Source: Pseudomonas putida
GTDB taxonomy: Bacteria; Pseudomonadota; Gammaproteobacteria; Pseudomonadales; Pseudomonadaceae
Assembly: GCF_002906855.1 (NCBI RefSeq)
Contig: NZ_MINI01000048.1
Location: forward strand, 124,001-188,000
DNA: 64,000 bases
Reading direction: 5' to 3'
In this document: positions 56,963 to 64,000 of the stretch, piece by piece
Layout of the letters: the number at the start of each line of letters is the position of its first letter
Position numbering within the stretch: position 1 is the first letter of the stretch
Program-made: the position numbers and the translations under genes
Notes under the pieces: model-generated
Database searches by the model: none
Seen by the model: the letters and a program-made list of their open reading frames with translations, nothing else
What the model was told of the DNA's origin: nothing

Positions 56963-59900
56963 TAGCCCCTCCTGTTGATTGCGCGCCAGATCGAACCACC
57001 CTGCCGAAGCCCAGCGGCGATGGCCTTCTCGACTTCAGCCTTGGTGGCAGCCTGGATGCCCTGTCCGAATGCAGCCTGGTCCTGAGGCGACTGAACCCCT
57101 GTGGATGACTGCCCAGACGCATCGACCTGAACCGATACCGGGAAACTGTACGAAGCCCCTCCACTAGCGCTGGAGATCTGGCGGGGTACCGCCGTCGGCG
57201 TAACCAACCCGCCATCTGCGTAGCCGCGAATGTTCAGGGTTTGCAGGTAATCAAGCATTCCTGGCTGGCTGACAACTTCGCGACGCAGTACGAACTCGCC
57301 GGCATGGACAATGCCCGCAGGCTCATACTTGCCACCATCTCCTGTGTAACCACCGTCAGAGAATCCATACGCGGACGAGTACCCGGCCTGGGATGCTCCC
57401 AGGTTGGACGACACCGCGCCTGCAGACCCAGCCTCCATGCCGTTGCCGGTACCACCGCCGAAATAGGCAGAGGCCGCAGTGGCGCCCCAGCTCACCAAGC
57501 TACCCAGTAGGCCAGAAGCAGCCTGCTGTGTCGCGATGCGAGCCATATCGGCCAGCACCGACTTGGTGAAGTCGGCGAACGAGAACTTGCCCGTCATGGC
57601 GAAGTTCACGACCGCGTCCTCCATCGAGCTGAAGGCGCTGGTGAACAGGGATCTCGTCTGCCCAGCGACATCCCGGGCCTGTTCCAGGTAGTTCTGGAAG
57701 GCCGACGATGCCCCTTTGCGCCAGTCGCCCTGGGCTTCTGAAATCTTGTCGTAGTTGTCCACGACGGTATCTCGGTACCCGTCCTCGGCTTTGCTCAGGA
57801 TGGCAAGGTCGCGCTCATAGTCGTCCTGGCTGTACTTGTCTGGAGCGGTGCGCCTGCGATCAAGCAGCTTCGCACGCTCGTCGTTAAATCGGTCGGTTAC
57901 ACCATCGAGATCGCGCTGCAAGCCCTGTTGGCGATCACCAAGACCGATATTATTCGCTGCCCTCGTGCCCGATGTGGAGAGCGCGGCACGCTGCCGTTCC
58001 AGCTGGTCGACATAGGCTTGGGTTGCAGCGGTCTGCTTGGCCAGCCGACCCTGCTCGTTGGTCGCCAGTACAGCCAGCTCGGTGTCGGCGTCCTTCTGGG
58101 CCTCGACCATGGAAGCGCGGGCATCGGCGATCTTCTGGTCCAGCTGGATTCGCTGCTGGGCGCTGGTGCTACTCCGCCCCTTGGCATCCTCCAGCGCCTT
58201 GATCTCTGCCTCGTAGGCGTTCGTGACCTCGGCCTTTTGCTGCTCGAGGATTGCGGCCCGCTGGGCTGAGTACGACTCTTGCGAGATCAGGCCGGCCTTC
58301 TGTGTCGCGTCCAGCTCCTTCTGGTGGTTCTTGTACTCGGACAGGATGGCGCTCAGCGCGTTCTTCTGGTCGTTGAATCCGGAGAGGTCGATTGGGGAAG
58401 TCTTTCCGACCTTGTCCTTGTTCCGATCCGCAATGCCCTTGGCCAGAGTGTCGTAAGCGCCTCCCGATACTTTGTCACCATCGAAAGACACACCAGCCAA
58501 TAACGGGCTTTGCTTGCCTGTCTCCTTTGCAGCCTCACGCAAATCAATGAACCGCTGCTTCAGGTCCTGTAGCGCCTTCGCTCTCTTGCGCTCAGGGTTC
58601 GCTTGGTCGAGCTGATCATTCAGCTTCTTCTGGAGGTCGGCTTGCTTCTGGATCGCGGCCTCCCCGTCCGCACGATCCTGACGTTCTTTGGCGCCAGCAT
58701 CGATTCGCTTCTGGATCAAAGCAATCTCGTCGGTGTACTGCTTTTTCAGGGCGTCTCGTGAGCTATCGCTGAACCAGAACTGCTTATCTATATCAGCAAC
58801 CTGCTGCTGCAGCACCTGCATACGGAACTGATCTGGATCAGCCGCAACCCCTTGCTTTAGCTCATTCCAGTACCTGCGCACAGCGCTGGTCGCGTCATCC
58901 CAAAGCTTGGCAATACCCCGAGTGGACTCTGATGTTTCCTCATTGCGGCGGGTCATTTCCTCCGAGACTTCGCCCGCAAGCAGCTTCAAGGCATCCATGT
59001 GGCGACCCTGGTCTTCAAGGGCCTGAATCTGATCGAAGGTTGCCAGGGTCACTGCGTGGTACTTGGAGTTGAACTCCAGCGCGAAAGCCGTAACGTCGCT
59101 TTTTGCCTCGACAAACATTTGCGCGAACTTACCGGCGCTCTCACCGCTGGCAGCGGATAGCTGGGTAGCCGCTCCGGCAACGGCGTCGAATGTCTCGCCC
59201 GTAAGCTTTCCCGATCCAACCAGTGCGAGCAATGCCTCATTCGCCTGGCTGAAGTACTTCCCATTGGCCAGCTTGTTTTGCAGGTCAACGAGTTGGGATG
59301 AAGATTTCCCTGCAGCGCCACCTGTAGAAGCAAGAGCCTTATTGAACTCATTGAGATCGCCAATCCCAGCAACTACTGCCACGGCCAGCCCCGTGACCGC
59401 CGCCGCGCTGAGCGTCAGCGGACTGATCAGGCCGGCAATGTAGCCACCCATCGCCTTTGCAGCCGGACCTACGCCGCCGAACATGTCCTTGAGCTGCCCG
59501 CCCTGCTGCAACAGCACCTGGAGCGGGGCCTGGCCGCCCTGCAGGGACACCACGATGTCGGTGAACTGTGCCGGCACGCCGCGTAATGCCGCAGCCGTGG
59601 CCTTGGCCGACATTCCGGTTTTGTTCAGCGCAGTATCGGCGCCGCCCAGCGCAGTGCGCGCCTGGTCGATCTTGGTCTGGTACTCGCCGAACGTCTCCGC
59701 ATCGAGCGCGCCGCTCGTGCGGAAGCCCTTCAGCTTCTGCTCCATCTGGTCCAGCCGACTCATGGCCGCGACGGTCGGGTCGATCTTGCCCAGCAGCTCC
59801 TCAAGGGCCTGCCCTTCCTCCCGATGCGCGCCGGCAGCCTTCTTCGCCGCCTCCGCCTGGCGCTCCTCGGTGGCGATCAGAGCCTGCGCCCGGCTGTTGA

Positions 59901-60450
59901 TGGCAGCCTGGCGGCTGGCACTGTCCGACAGCACGGCGTTCGCCTGGGCGGTTACCTCGGCGCTCTGCTCGGTTGCCCGGTTGAGCGATTGAACGTACTG
60001 GCTGGCCTCCAGGGACGCCTTGGCCACGGCCAGAATCCTGGCCTGCTGCTCGTCGGCGGATTCGGCGGCGCGCCGGCCGGCCTGGGCACCGGCATCCGTG
60101 GCGCTGGTGAGTGCCTCCTGCACCTTGCCCGCCTGCGCGGCCTCATTCCGGAACGCCCCCATGTTAGCGGCGGCGCTGCTGAACGCCGTGGAAGCGCTGG
60201 TAACGGCGCGCCCCACGGTGGCCATCTGCTGCGCCAACTCGGTCTGCTTGGCGTTGAGCGCCTGCAGCTCCTGCACAATCTGCCGGGTATCACCCTGCAG
60301 GCTGCCCAGGGCGGTCTCCCAGGCACGCCCGGTTCGACCGGCCGATTCCTCGCTGCGCTTGCCGGCATCAGTAAGCTGGTCAAGGTTGTCCTTGGCCTCA
60401 ACGGCATCCCCGGAGTCGATCTGAAGACCGAGAGAAGCGATGGTAGTCAT
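56962..60450 (-). CDS. Tail tape measure protein
   Basis: A 1162-residue protein setting tail length and probably entering the cell envelope at infection. The N-terminal half is a long coiled coil, the hydrophobic segment lies at about 340-365 (LSAAAVTGLAVAVVAG) after VPAQFTDIVVSLQGGQAPLQ, and the C-terminus matches the lambda gpH C-terminal domain (NFAMTGKFSFADFTKSVLAD). Lies immediately after the G/GT genes, as expected. Confidence 0.95.
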   Translation of the reverse strand: MTTIASLGLQIDSGDAVEAKDNLDQLTDAGKRSEESAGRTGRAWETALGSLQGDTRQIVQELQALNAKQTELAQQMATVGRAVTSASTAFSSAAANMGAFRNEAAQAGKVQEALTSATDAGAQAGRRAAESADEQQARILAVAKASLEASQYVQSLNRATEQSAEVTAQANAVLSDSASRQAAINSRAQALIATEERQAEAAKKAAGAHREEGQALEELLGKIDPTVAAMSRLDQMEQKLKGFRTSGALDAETFGEYQTKIDQARTALGGADTALNKTGMSAKATAAALRGVPAQFTDIVVSLQGGQAPLQVLLQQGGQLKDMFGGVGPAAKAMGGYIAGLISPLTLSAAAVTGLAVAVVAGIGDLNEFNKALASTGGAAGKSSSQLVDLQNKLANGKYFSQANEALLALVGSGKLTGETFDAVAGAATQLSAASGESAGKFAQMFVEAKSDVTAFALEFNSKYHAVTLATFDQIQALEDQGRHMDALKLLAGEVSEEMTRRNEETSESTRGIAKLWDDATSAVRRYWNELKQGVAADPDQFRMQVLQQQVADIDKQFWFSDSSRDALKKQYTDEIALIQKRIDAGAKERQDRADGEAAIQKQADLQKKLNDQLDQANPERKRAKALQDLKQRFIDLREAAKETGKQSPLLAGVSFDGDKVSGGAYDTLAKGIADRNKDKVGKTSPIDLSGFNDQKNALSAILSEYKNHQKELDATQKAGLISQESYSAQRAAILEQQKAEVTNAYEAEIKALEDAKGRSSTSAQQRIQLDQKIADARASMVEAQKDADTELAVLATNEQGRLAKQTAATQAYVDQLERQRAALSTSGTRAANNIGLGDRQQGLQRDLDGVTDRFNDERAKLLDRRRTAPDKYSQDDYERDLAILSKAEDGYRDTVVDNYDKISEAQGDWRKGASSAFQNYLEQARDVAGQTRSLFTSAFSSMEDAVVNFAMTGKFSFADFTKSVLADMARIATQQAASGLLGSLVSWGATAASAYFGGGTGNGMEAGSAGAVSSNLGASQAGYSSAYGFSDGGYTGDGGKYEPAGIVHAGEFVLRREVVSQPGMLDYLQTLNIRGYADGGLVTPTAVPRQISSASGGASYSFPVSVQVDASGQSSTGVQSPQDQAAFGQGIQAATKAEVEKAIAAGLRQGGSIWRAINRRG

Positions 60451-60453
60451 GGT

Positions 60454-61151
60454 CTACTCCATGGATTCGGCCATGACGGCCAAGGCCTCGACCTCCATGA
60501 CGCGGAGATCGGGGAAAATGTCGGTGAGGTCGCGGCGCTTGATGCCGAGCATTGAGGCCGCTGCAGGAATGGCGGCGTAGTCCAGGCCTGACGGGCCGCC
60601 AGAAGCCACCCGCCACTGTGTGCCCATGGCATCGAACAGGCGGAAGGCTGGCCATGCATCAGGCAAGACCTCTACCACCTCCTCCTCGATGTCATCGAGG
60701 GTCAGCCCCAGCGCCGCCAGTTGCTCGGCGGACGGGCCGCGCTCGTAGCAGGCCCGTGCCGCCGCCTTCAGTTTCCCAGGCGGGCCGGGCTGTAGGCGGA
60801 CTGGAAGGCGTCGATGACCGCCTTCGGAGCGCCGGTGCAGGTGCGCACCAGGTCGGCGATGGCCTCGGCGCTGAACTCGTCCTCGAGATCCCAGCCAGTG
60901 ACGATCTCGCCCAGTTGCTCGGCCTGCAGGGCGATTTCGCCGGTGGTGACCTCCTCCCAGGTTGCCCCATCCTTCTGGGCCTTCTCAGCCCAGGCGTCGC
61001 GCGCTTTGTTCCAACGGTCGAACATTGCGGACAGGGCCACACGATCCATGTAGCGGAACTGGAACTCCACCGGCGCCGGCTCGGTGCCAATGCGCGGAAC
61101 CTGCACCACGGCGGTGAACGTCGGGTTCTGCGCGATTTTGATCTTCGCCAT
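60454..61151 (-). CDS. Tail assembly chaperone GT, made by -1 frameshift
   Basis: Ribosomes slipping -1 at GGGAAAC at the end of G continue in the next frame for 105 residues. They read LKAAARACYERGPSAEQLAA and DDIEEEVVEVLPDAWPAF, then end at ESME with a TAG just before the tape measure ATG. The extension is a DUF1799-like T domain with no plausible start of its own that would include its N-terminal half. The predicted GT length is 232 residues. G and GT together load the tape measure during tail assembly. Confidence 0.88.
60768..61151 (-). CDS. Tail assembly chaperone G (short form)
   Basis: A 127-residue protein (MAKIKIAQNPTFTAVVQVPR) of the phage tail assembly chaperone family, ending SPARLGN. 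It lies between the tail tube and tape measure genes, as lambda G does. The same start gives the longer GT product. Confidence 0.9.
   Translation of the reverse strand: MAKIKIAQNPTFTAVVQVPRIGTEPAPVEFQFRYMDRVALSAMFDRWNKARDAWAEKAQKDGATWEEVTTGEIALQAEQLGEIVTGWDLEDEFSAEAIADLVRTCTGAPKAVIDAFQSAYSPARLGN
60771..60777 (-). other. Programmed -1 frameshift slippery site
   Basis: Minus-strand GGGAAAC, in phase as G-GGA-AAC, directly before the G stop TGA; fits X-XXY-YYZ and is one base different from lambda's GGGAAAG. Confidence 0.88.
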
Positions 61152-61160
61152 GAGTGCTCC

Positions 61161-61820
61161 TTACGCGCCAGCCAGGATGCGAACGGGACGACCCGACAGC
61201 GCGATGCTGATGGTGCGCGTCATGAGGCTGTTCCGGTCCATGGTCGGGGTAGTGGTGATGCTGACGTAGCCTGGGTAGAGGATCTGGTCGCCCCCTGGCA
61301 GCTTGAGACGCACCACCGCGAGCTCCTTGCTGTCACCGTAGTTCTCGACCAGGGCGACATAAGCGGCGCTCGGCTGGTCCTCGACGGTGATCGACAGCGT
61401 GATCGGGTTGCGGTTGGTCGGGAACTGGCGGTCGTCGTCATCCTCCAGGTAACCCACGGTGAGGTACTGCTGCTCACCGCCGGCCGAGGTGAAGGTGGTC
61501 ACCTTGGAGATCTGCGCCCAGGCAGTCACCGGGAGGACCGAGCCTACGCCGGCGCCGGGGGTGTACTTGTCAACGTTGGTGGTGTTGAGGCCCTTCAAGG
61601 CAAAAGTGTCGGCAGCCACGCTTGCGGCACTGACGGCGCGGTCGGCAATGAGCGCCCAGCCGGAGCTGACCAGCAGGACATCGCCATTCTCGAGATCGTG
61701 ACCAGCGGAGGTGGCCACTGGAGGCGCGGCGTTGGTCAGGGCGGTGAAGGCGACGGCGGCGCCGAAAACGCTGGCGATTTCCAGCACAGAGCCGTTCGGC
61801 AGCGGGAATTTTGCGGCCAT
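61161..61820 (-). CDS. Major tail (tube) protein
   Basis: A 219-residue protein (MAAKFPLPNGSVLEIASVFG; ITLSITVEDQPSAAYVAL; SLMTRTISIALSGRPVRILA) with the pattern of siphophage tail tube proteins, located just before the G/GT chaperones. Shine-Dalgarno GAGGAAA before the ATG. Confidence 0.88.
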   Translation of the reverse strand: MAAKFPLPNGSVLEIASVFGAAVAFTALTNAAPPVATSAGHDLENGDVLLVSSGWALIADRAVSAASVAADTFALKGLNTTNVDKYTPGAGVGSVLPVTAWAQISKVTTFTSAGGEQQYLTVGYLEDDDDRQFPTNRNPITLSITVEDQPSAAYVALVENYGDSKELAVVRLKLPGGDQILYPGYVSITTTPTMDRNSLMTRTISIALSGRPVRILAGA

Positions 61821-61859
61821 GGAGTGTTTCCTCGTTGTTGCCCGCCGGGCGGCGGATGG

Positions 61860-62288
61860 TTATGCCCCAGCGGGCGATTGGTCCGCGACACCGCGGTAGG
61901 TGAAGCTGGCCGGGACCGTGTAGGTCGCCGACTCGGGGATGGTTGGACCCTGGTCAACTGGTTCGGTGACCAGGCCCTCGAAGCCGTTGCGGCTGAGCGC
62001 CGAGTCCAGCTGGAAAAGGCTCGAAAGCTCACCTACCAGGCTCTCGGCGGTAGCCAGTGGCTGGCCCGCCGGGCAGACGATGCTCACCTGATAAACGCCG
62101 GTGTACTCGTAGGCATCACTGCCCAGGTAGCGGCAGGTGGTGCCCGCCGGCAGTTGAAAGGCCTGCAGGTAGGTTTCGTCGGGCCCGGCCTCGAACCCCT
62201 GCTCGAAGTTCGCGACCCGGATCGGGCGCGCCGCAGCCCAGGCCATCAGCCTGATCTCGATGGCCTGTCGTGCTCTTGCGTGGCTCAT
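61860..62288 (-). CDS. Tail terminator protein (gpU-like)
   Basis: A 142-residue protein (ARQAIEIRLMAWAAARPI; YEYTGVYQVSIVCPAGQPLA) matching the DUF4128/gpU-type tail terminators that cap the tail tube. Its ATG overlaps the preceding gene by four bases. Confidence 0.8.
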   Translation of the reverse strand: MSHARARQAIEIRLMAWAAARPIRVANFEQGFEAGPDETYLQAFQLPAGTTCRYLGSDAYEYTGVYQVSIVCPAGQPLATAESLVGELSSLFQLDSALSRNGFEGLVTEPVDQGPTIPESATYTVPASFTYRGVADQSPAGA

Positions 62289-62956
62289 GCTCGGTGGGTC
62301 CTGATGGCTTCTTCGACGATGCGCTGGAAGTCGGCGACGGTGACTCGCACCATGCCGCCAGGCGCCTGTGAGCTGTGGCCGTACTCCAGAGGGATGGCGT
62401 ACGGCAGGTTGTTGACGATGTAGGCGACCTCGCCGGCGGAAAGATCACCGGCAGCCACGAGAAGCCTGTCCAGCGTCTCGCCGGCGCTCTCGATGTCCTC
62501 GATCTCGCCTGCGGCTGGAGCGCCGATGGTGAGCTGCCAGTTACTGCGGAAGCGCCCGCCCACGTAGCCCTGGCCAACCCTCCGGACGCCGAACCCGAAG
62601 TTCTCGCGCTGCTCGCGCTTGGTCAGCGGTTTGCGCAGCCGCAGGCCGCCTTTCAGGTTGCCGCTTTTGGTGTAGTTGGATTGGTTGGACGTGATCCCGG
62701 CATTGATGGCTGCAGCCTTGGCGTTGTAAGCCGCTATCTGCTCAGCCGCGCTGCCCTGGGCCTCGACGTTCACTTTCCAGAGATCCGGATTACCGACCGG
62801 CGACATGGTCACCAGCCTCCGTCCGACCATGATGACGACCTCGCGAAAGGTCAGATCCATCGCTTCCTTGGCTGCCTCTGCGAACTGCTCCAGCTGGGCA
62901 GCAAAGCCGCCGTCCAGGCCACCGTAGCGGCTGGTCATGTGTGAGCCGCGGGCCAT
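62285..62956 (-). CDS. Neck/tail completion protein (gp10/gpZ-like)
   Basis: A 223-residue protein whose middle and end (TLDRLLVAAGDLSAGEVAYI, YAIPLEYGHSSQAPGGMVRV) carry the family pattern of HK97 gp10-like completion proteins. Shine-Dalgarno GAGGAAG before the ATG. Confidence 0.82.
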   Translation of the reverse strand: MARGSHMTSRYGGLDGGFAAQLEQFAEAAKEAMDLTFREVVIMVGRRLVTMSPVGNPDLWKVNVEAQGSAAEQIAAYNAKAAAINAGITSNQSNYTKSGNLKGGLRLRKPLTKREQRENFGFGVRRVGQGYVGGRFRSNWQLTIGAPAAGEIEDIESAGETLDRLLVAAGDLSAGEVAYIVNNLPYAIPLEYGHSSQAPGGMVRVTVADFQRIVEEAIRTHRA

Positions 62957-62958
62957 GT

Positions 62959-63345
62959 CTACTTCCTCAGCTGAATGGTCCAGGTGGCCTTGGCCGCGTC
63001 TTGCCCGACGTCCATGACTCGGTAGCCGCTGATACGATCGCCGATGGCGGGGATAGCAGGGGCTTCCGTGACCGCGTCGCCATCCTTAACGAACAGCTCG
63101 TTCTGCAGCGCCTTGAGGCGCACGTCTGTTGCCAGGATGCGCGTACCGTCGATTTCCCGGGCATTGTACTGGCCGAAGACACCGCGACCGGCATAGTGCA
63201 GCGTTGTCGCTGGCGTACTGCCGCCCTTCTCAGGATCGTAGGTGCCAGGTACAGACCGGCTACCATCGACCGCCGCCACTGCGTCGGCCAAATCAGTATC
63301 GAAGGCCTGGGCCAGCTCGGCCTGTAACTCGCGTCGAAGCCCCAT
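62959..63345 (-). CDS. Head closure / minor structural protein
   Basis: A 128-residue protein starting MGLRRELQAELAQAFDTDLA, with VDGSRSVPGTYDPEKGG and a beta-rich C-terminus (ISGYRVMDVGQDAAKATW). Position between the adaptor and the completion protein fits a head-closure (gpFII-like) protein; family assignment is by position and length. Confidence 0.65.
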   Translation of the reverse strand: MGLRRELQAELAQAFDTDLADAVAAVDGSRSVPGTYDPEKGGSTPATTLHYAGRGVFGQYNAREIDGTRILATDVRLKALQNELFVKDGDAVTEAPAIPAIGDRISGYRVMDVGQDAAKATWTIQLRK

Positions 63346-63346
63346 G

Positions 63347-63715
63347 TCACCCCCTGACGATCTTGACCTGGCCGGTGCCCAGATACCGCGCCAGCAGGGC
63401 CAAGGCGAAGGACTCACCAGCGCTGATGGCCTTGGACGTAGCCGAGTAGGTCTTGCTGCTCGACACGCCGTCCGCATCCACGGACTTGCTCAGCACGCCG
63501 GTTTCCTTCGCCTGGAACAGGTTGCCAGCCGCCGCCTCTACTGCCACCTCTGCGCCCGCCTGCACGACGTCGGCGGGAACCTTGTCGAACTCAGGCAGGC
63601 CCTGGTTGGTGAGCCAGGTGTTGGCCATCAGCACCGCACGCGCCTTCTTTTCATCCGGCGCCCAGGTCTGGCCCAGCAGAGCGTCGACCTGCTCGATGCT
63701 GACGTAGGTCGTCAT
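63347..63715 (-). CDS. Head-tail adaptor protein
   Basis: A 122-residue protein (YVSIEQVDALLGQTWAP, ARAVLMANTWLTNQGLP, FALALLARYLGTGQVKI) resembling the 'DnaT-like' connector/adaptor proteins of Pseudomonas siphophages. Its ATG overlaps the upstream stop (TAATG). Confidence 0.72.
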   Translation of the reverse strand: MTTYVSIEQVDALLGQTWAPDEKKARAVLMANTWLTNQGLPEFDKVPADVVQAGAEVAVEAAAGNLFQAKETGVLSKSVDADGVSSSKTYSATSKAISAGESFALALLARYLGTGQVKIVRG

Positions 63716-64000
63716 TACGCGGCCCCGTCCAGCAGCTTCTGCAGGTCTTCCAGGGTGGCTTCAGGCCCGAATTGCACGCCCTTCTCGGTCAGCGCACCCT
63801 GCAGCTTTGCCTTCTGCTCGGCTTCTTCAGCGGCTTTCTTTTCAGCTGCGGACTTGCTGACCTTGGAGGCTTTGCCCTCCTTGATCGGCTCGGGATGCTC
63901 ATAACCCTCCGGCGCGAACTTGGCGTCGATGATTTTGTAGCCCTTGCGACGCAGGTAGGTCTTGCGCTCTGCCGAGACCGGGTGCTGCTCGTAAATGATG
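63715..64000 (-). CDS. Phage head-region protein with HeH/LEM-like end, 5' part outside window
   Basis: A frame open from the right edge to TAA, 94 complete codons. The visible part reads IIYEQHPVSAERKTYLRRKG, then a Lys/Ala/Glu-rich linker (VSKSAAEKKAAEEAEQKAKL), and ends LEDLQKLLDGAA. The final LQGALTEKGVQFGPEATLED segment fits the HeH/LEM helix-extended-helix motif common in phage head-region proteins. No function can be assigned. Confidence 0.75.
   Translation of the reverse strand, partial: IIYEQHPVSAERKTYLRRKGYKIIDAKFAPEGYEHPEPIKEGKASKVSKSAAEKKAAEEAEQKAKLQGALTEKGVQFGPEATLEDLQKLLDGAA

Overview
The window is a stretch of a fluorescent Pseudomonas chromosome, most likely of the P. putida group. 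This rests on gene content and order (mutS-fdxA-rpoS-nlpD-pcm-surE-truD-ispF, then fghA-adhC, ispD-ftsB-eno, pyrG-tilS-accA-dnaE-rnhB-lpxB-lpxA-fabZ-lpxD-skp-bamA-rseP-dxr-cdsA-uppS-frr-pyrH-tsf-rpsB, map-glnD-dapC), on protein sequences that look near-identical to P. putida ones from memory, and on REP-like repeats with the core gcgggcttgccccgcga. No rRNA, tRNA or CRISPR array was seen.

Layout. (1) 1-3.2 kb is the edge of a mobile element: a tyrosine recombinase running off the left end, a divergent phage-type integrase, and a two-gene unit coding for a ClpP-like serine protease and a 60-residue partner behind a dense cluster of palindromes and a LexA-type box. (2) 3.3-47.2 kb is conserved core genome: mismatch repair, stationary-phase sigma factor with its PsrA-box candidate, the probable small RNA RgsA with a Gac box, the isoprenoid (ispD, ispF, dxr, uppS), lipid A (lpxA, lpxB, lpxD), fatty acid (accA, fabZ), outer-membrane assembly (skp, bamA, rseP) and translation (rpsB, tsf, frr, map) genes, formaldehyde detoxification (adhC, fghA), nitrogen sensing (glnD) and lysine synthesis (dapC). 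kdsA, expected between pyrG and eno, is missing; only a possible 3' scrap remains. (3) 47.5-64 kb is one end of a lambda-like siphophage prophage. Its junction lies in the first codons of an ArsC/Spx-like gene, of which about 10 native codons remain. Reading inward there is a LexA-controlled small gene, then on the minus strand the lysis genes (Rz with embedded Rz1, endolysin), tail tip genes J, I, K, L, M, the tape measure, the G/GT frameshift pair, tail tube, terminator, completion and head-tail joining proteins, and a truncated capsid-region gene at the edge.

The prophage late genes form one long minus-strand transcription unit with many 1-4 base overlaps. It is interrupted by an accessory ('moron') island at 53.2-55 kb holding a lipoprotein and, on the opposite strand, a secreted protein and a retropepsin-like aspartic protease. 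Strong hairpin-plus-T-run terminators sit directly before the ribosome binding sites of three tail/lysis genes. The prophage integrase would be expected at its far end, outside the window, so the integrases at the left edge probably belong to a different element.
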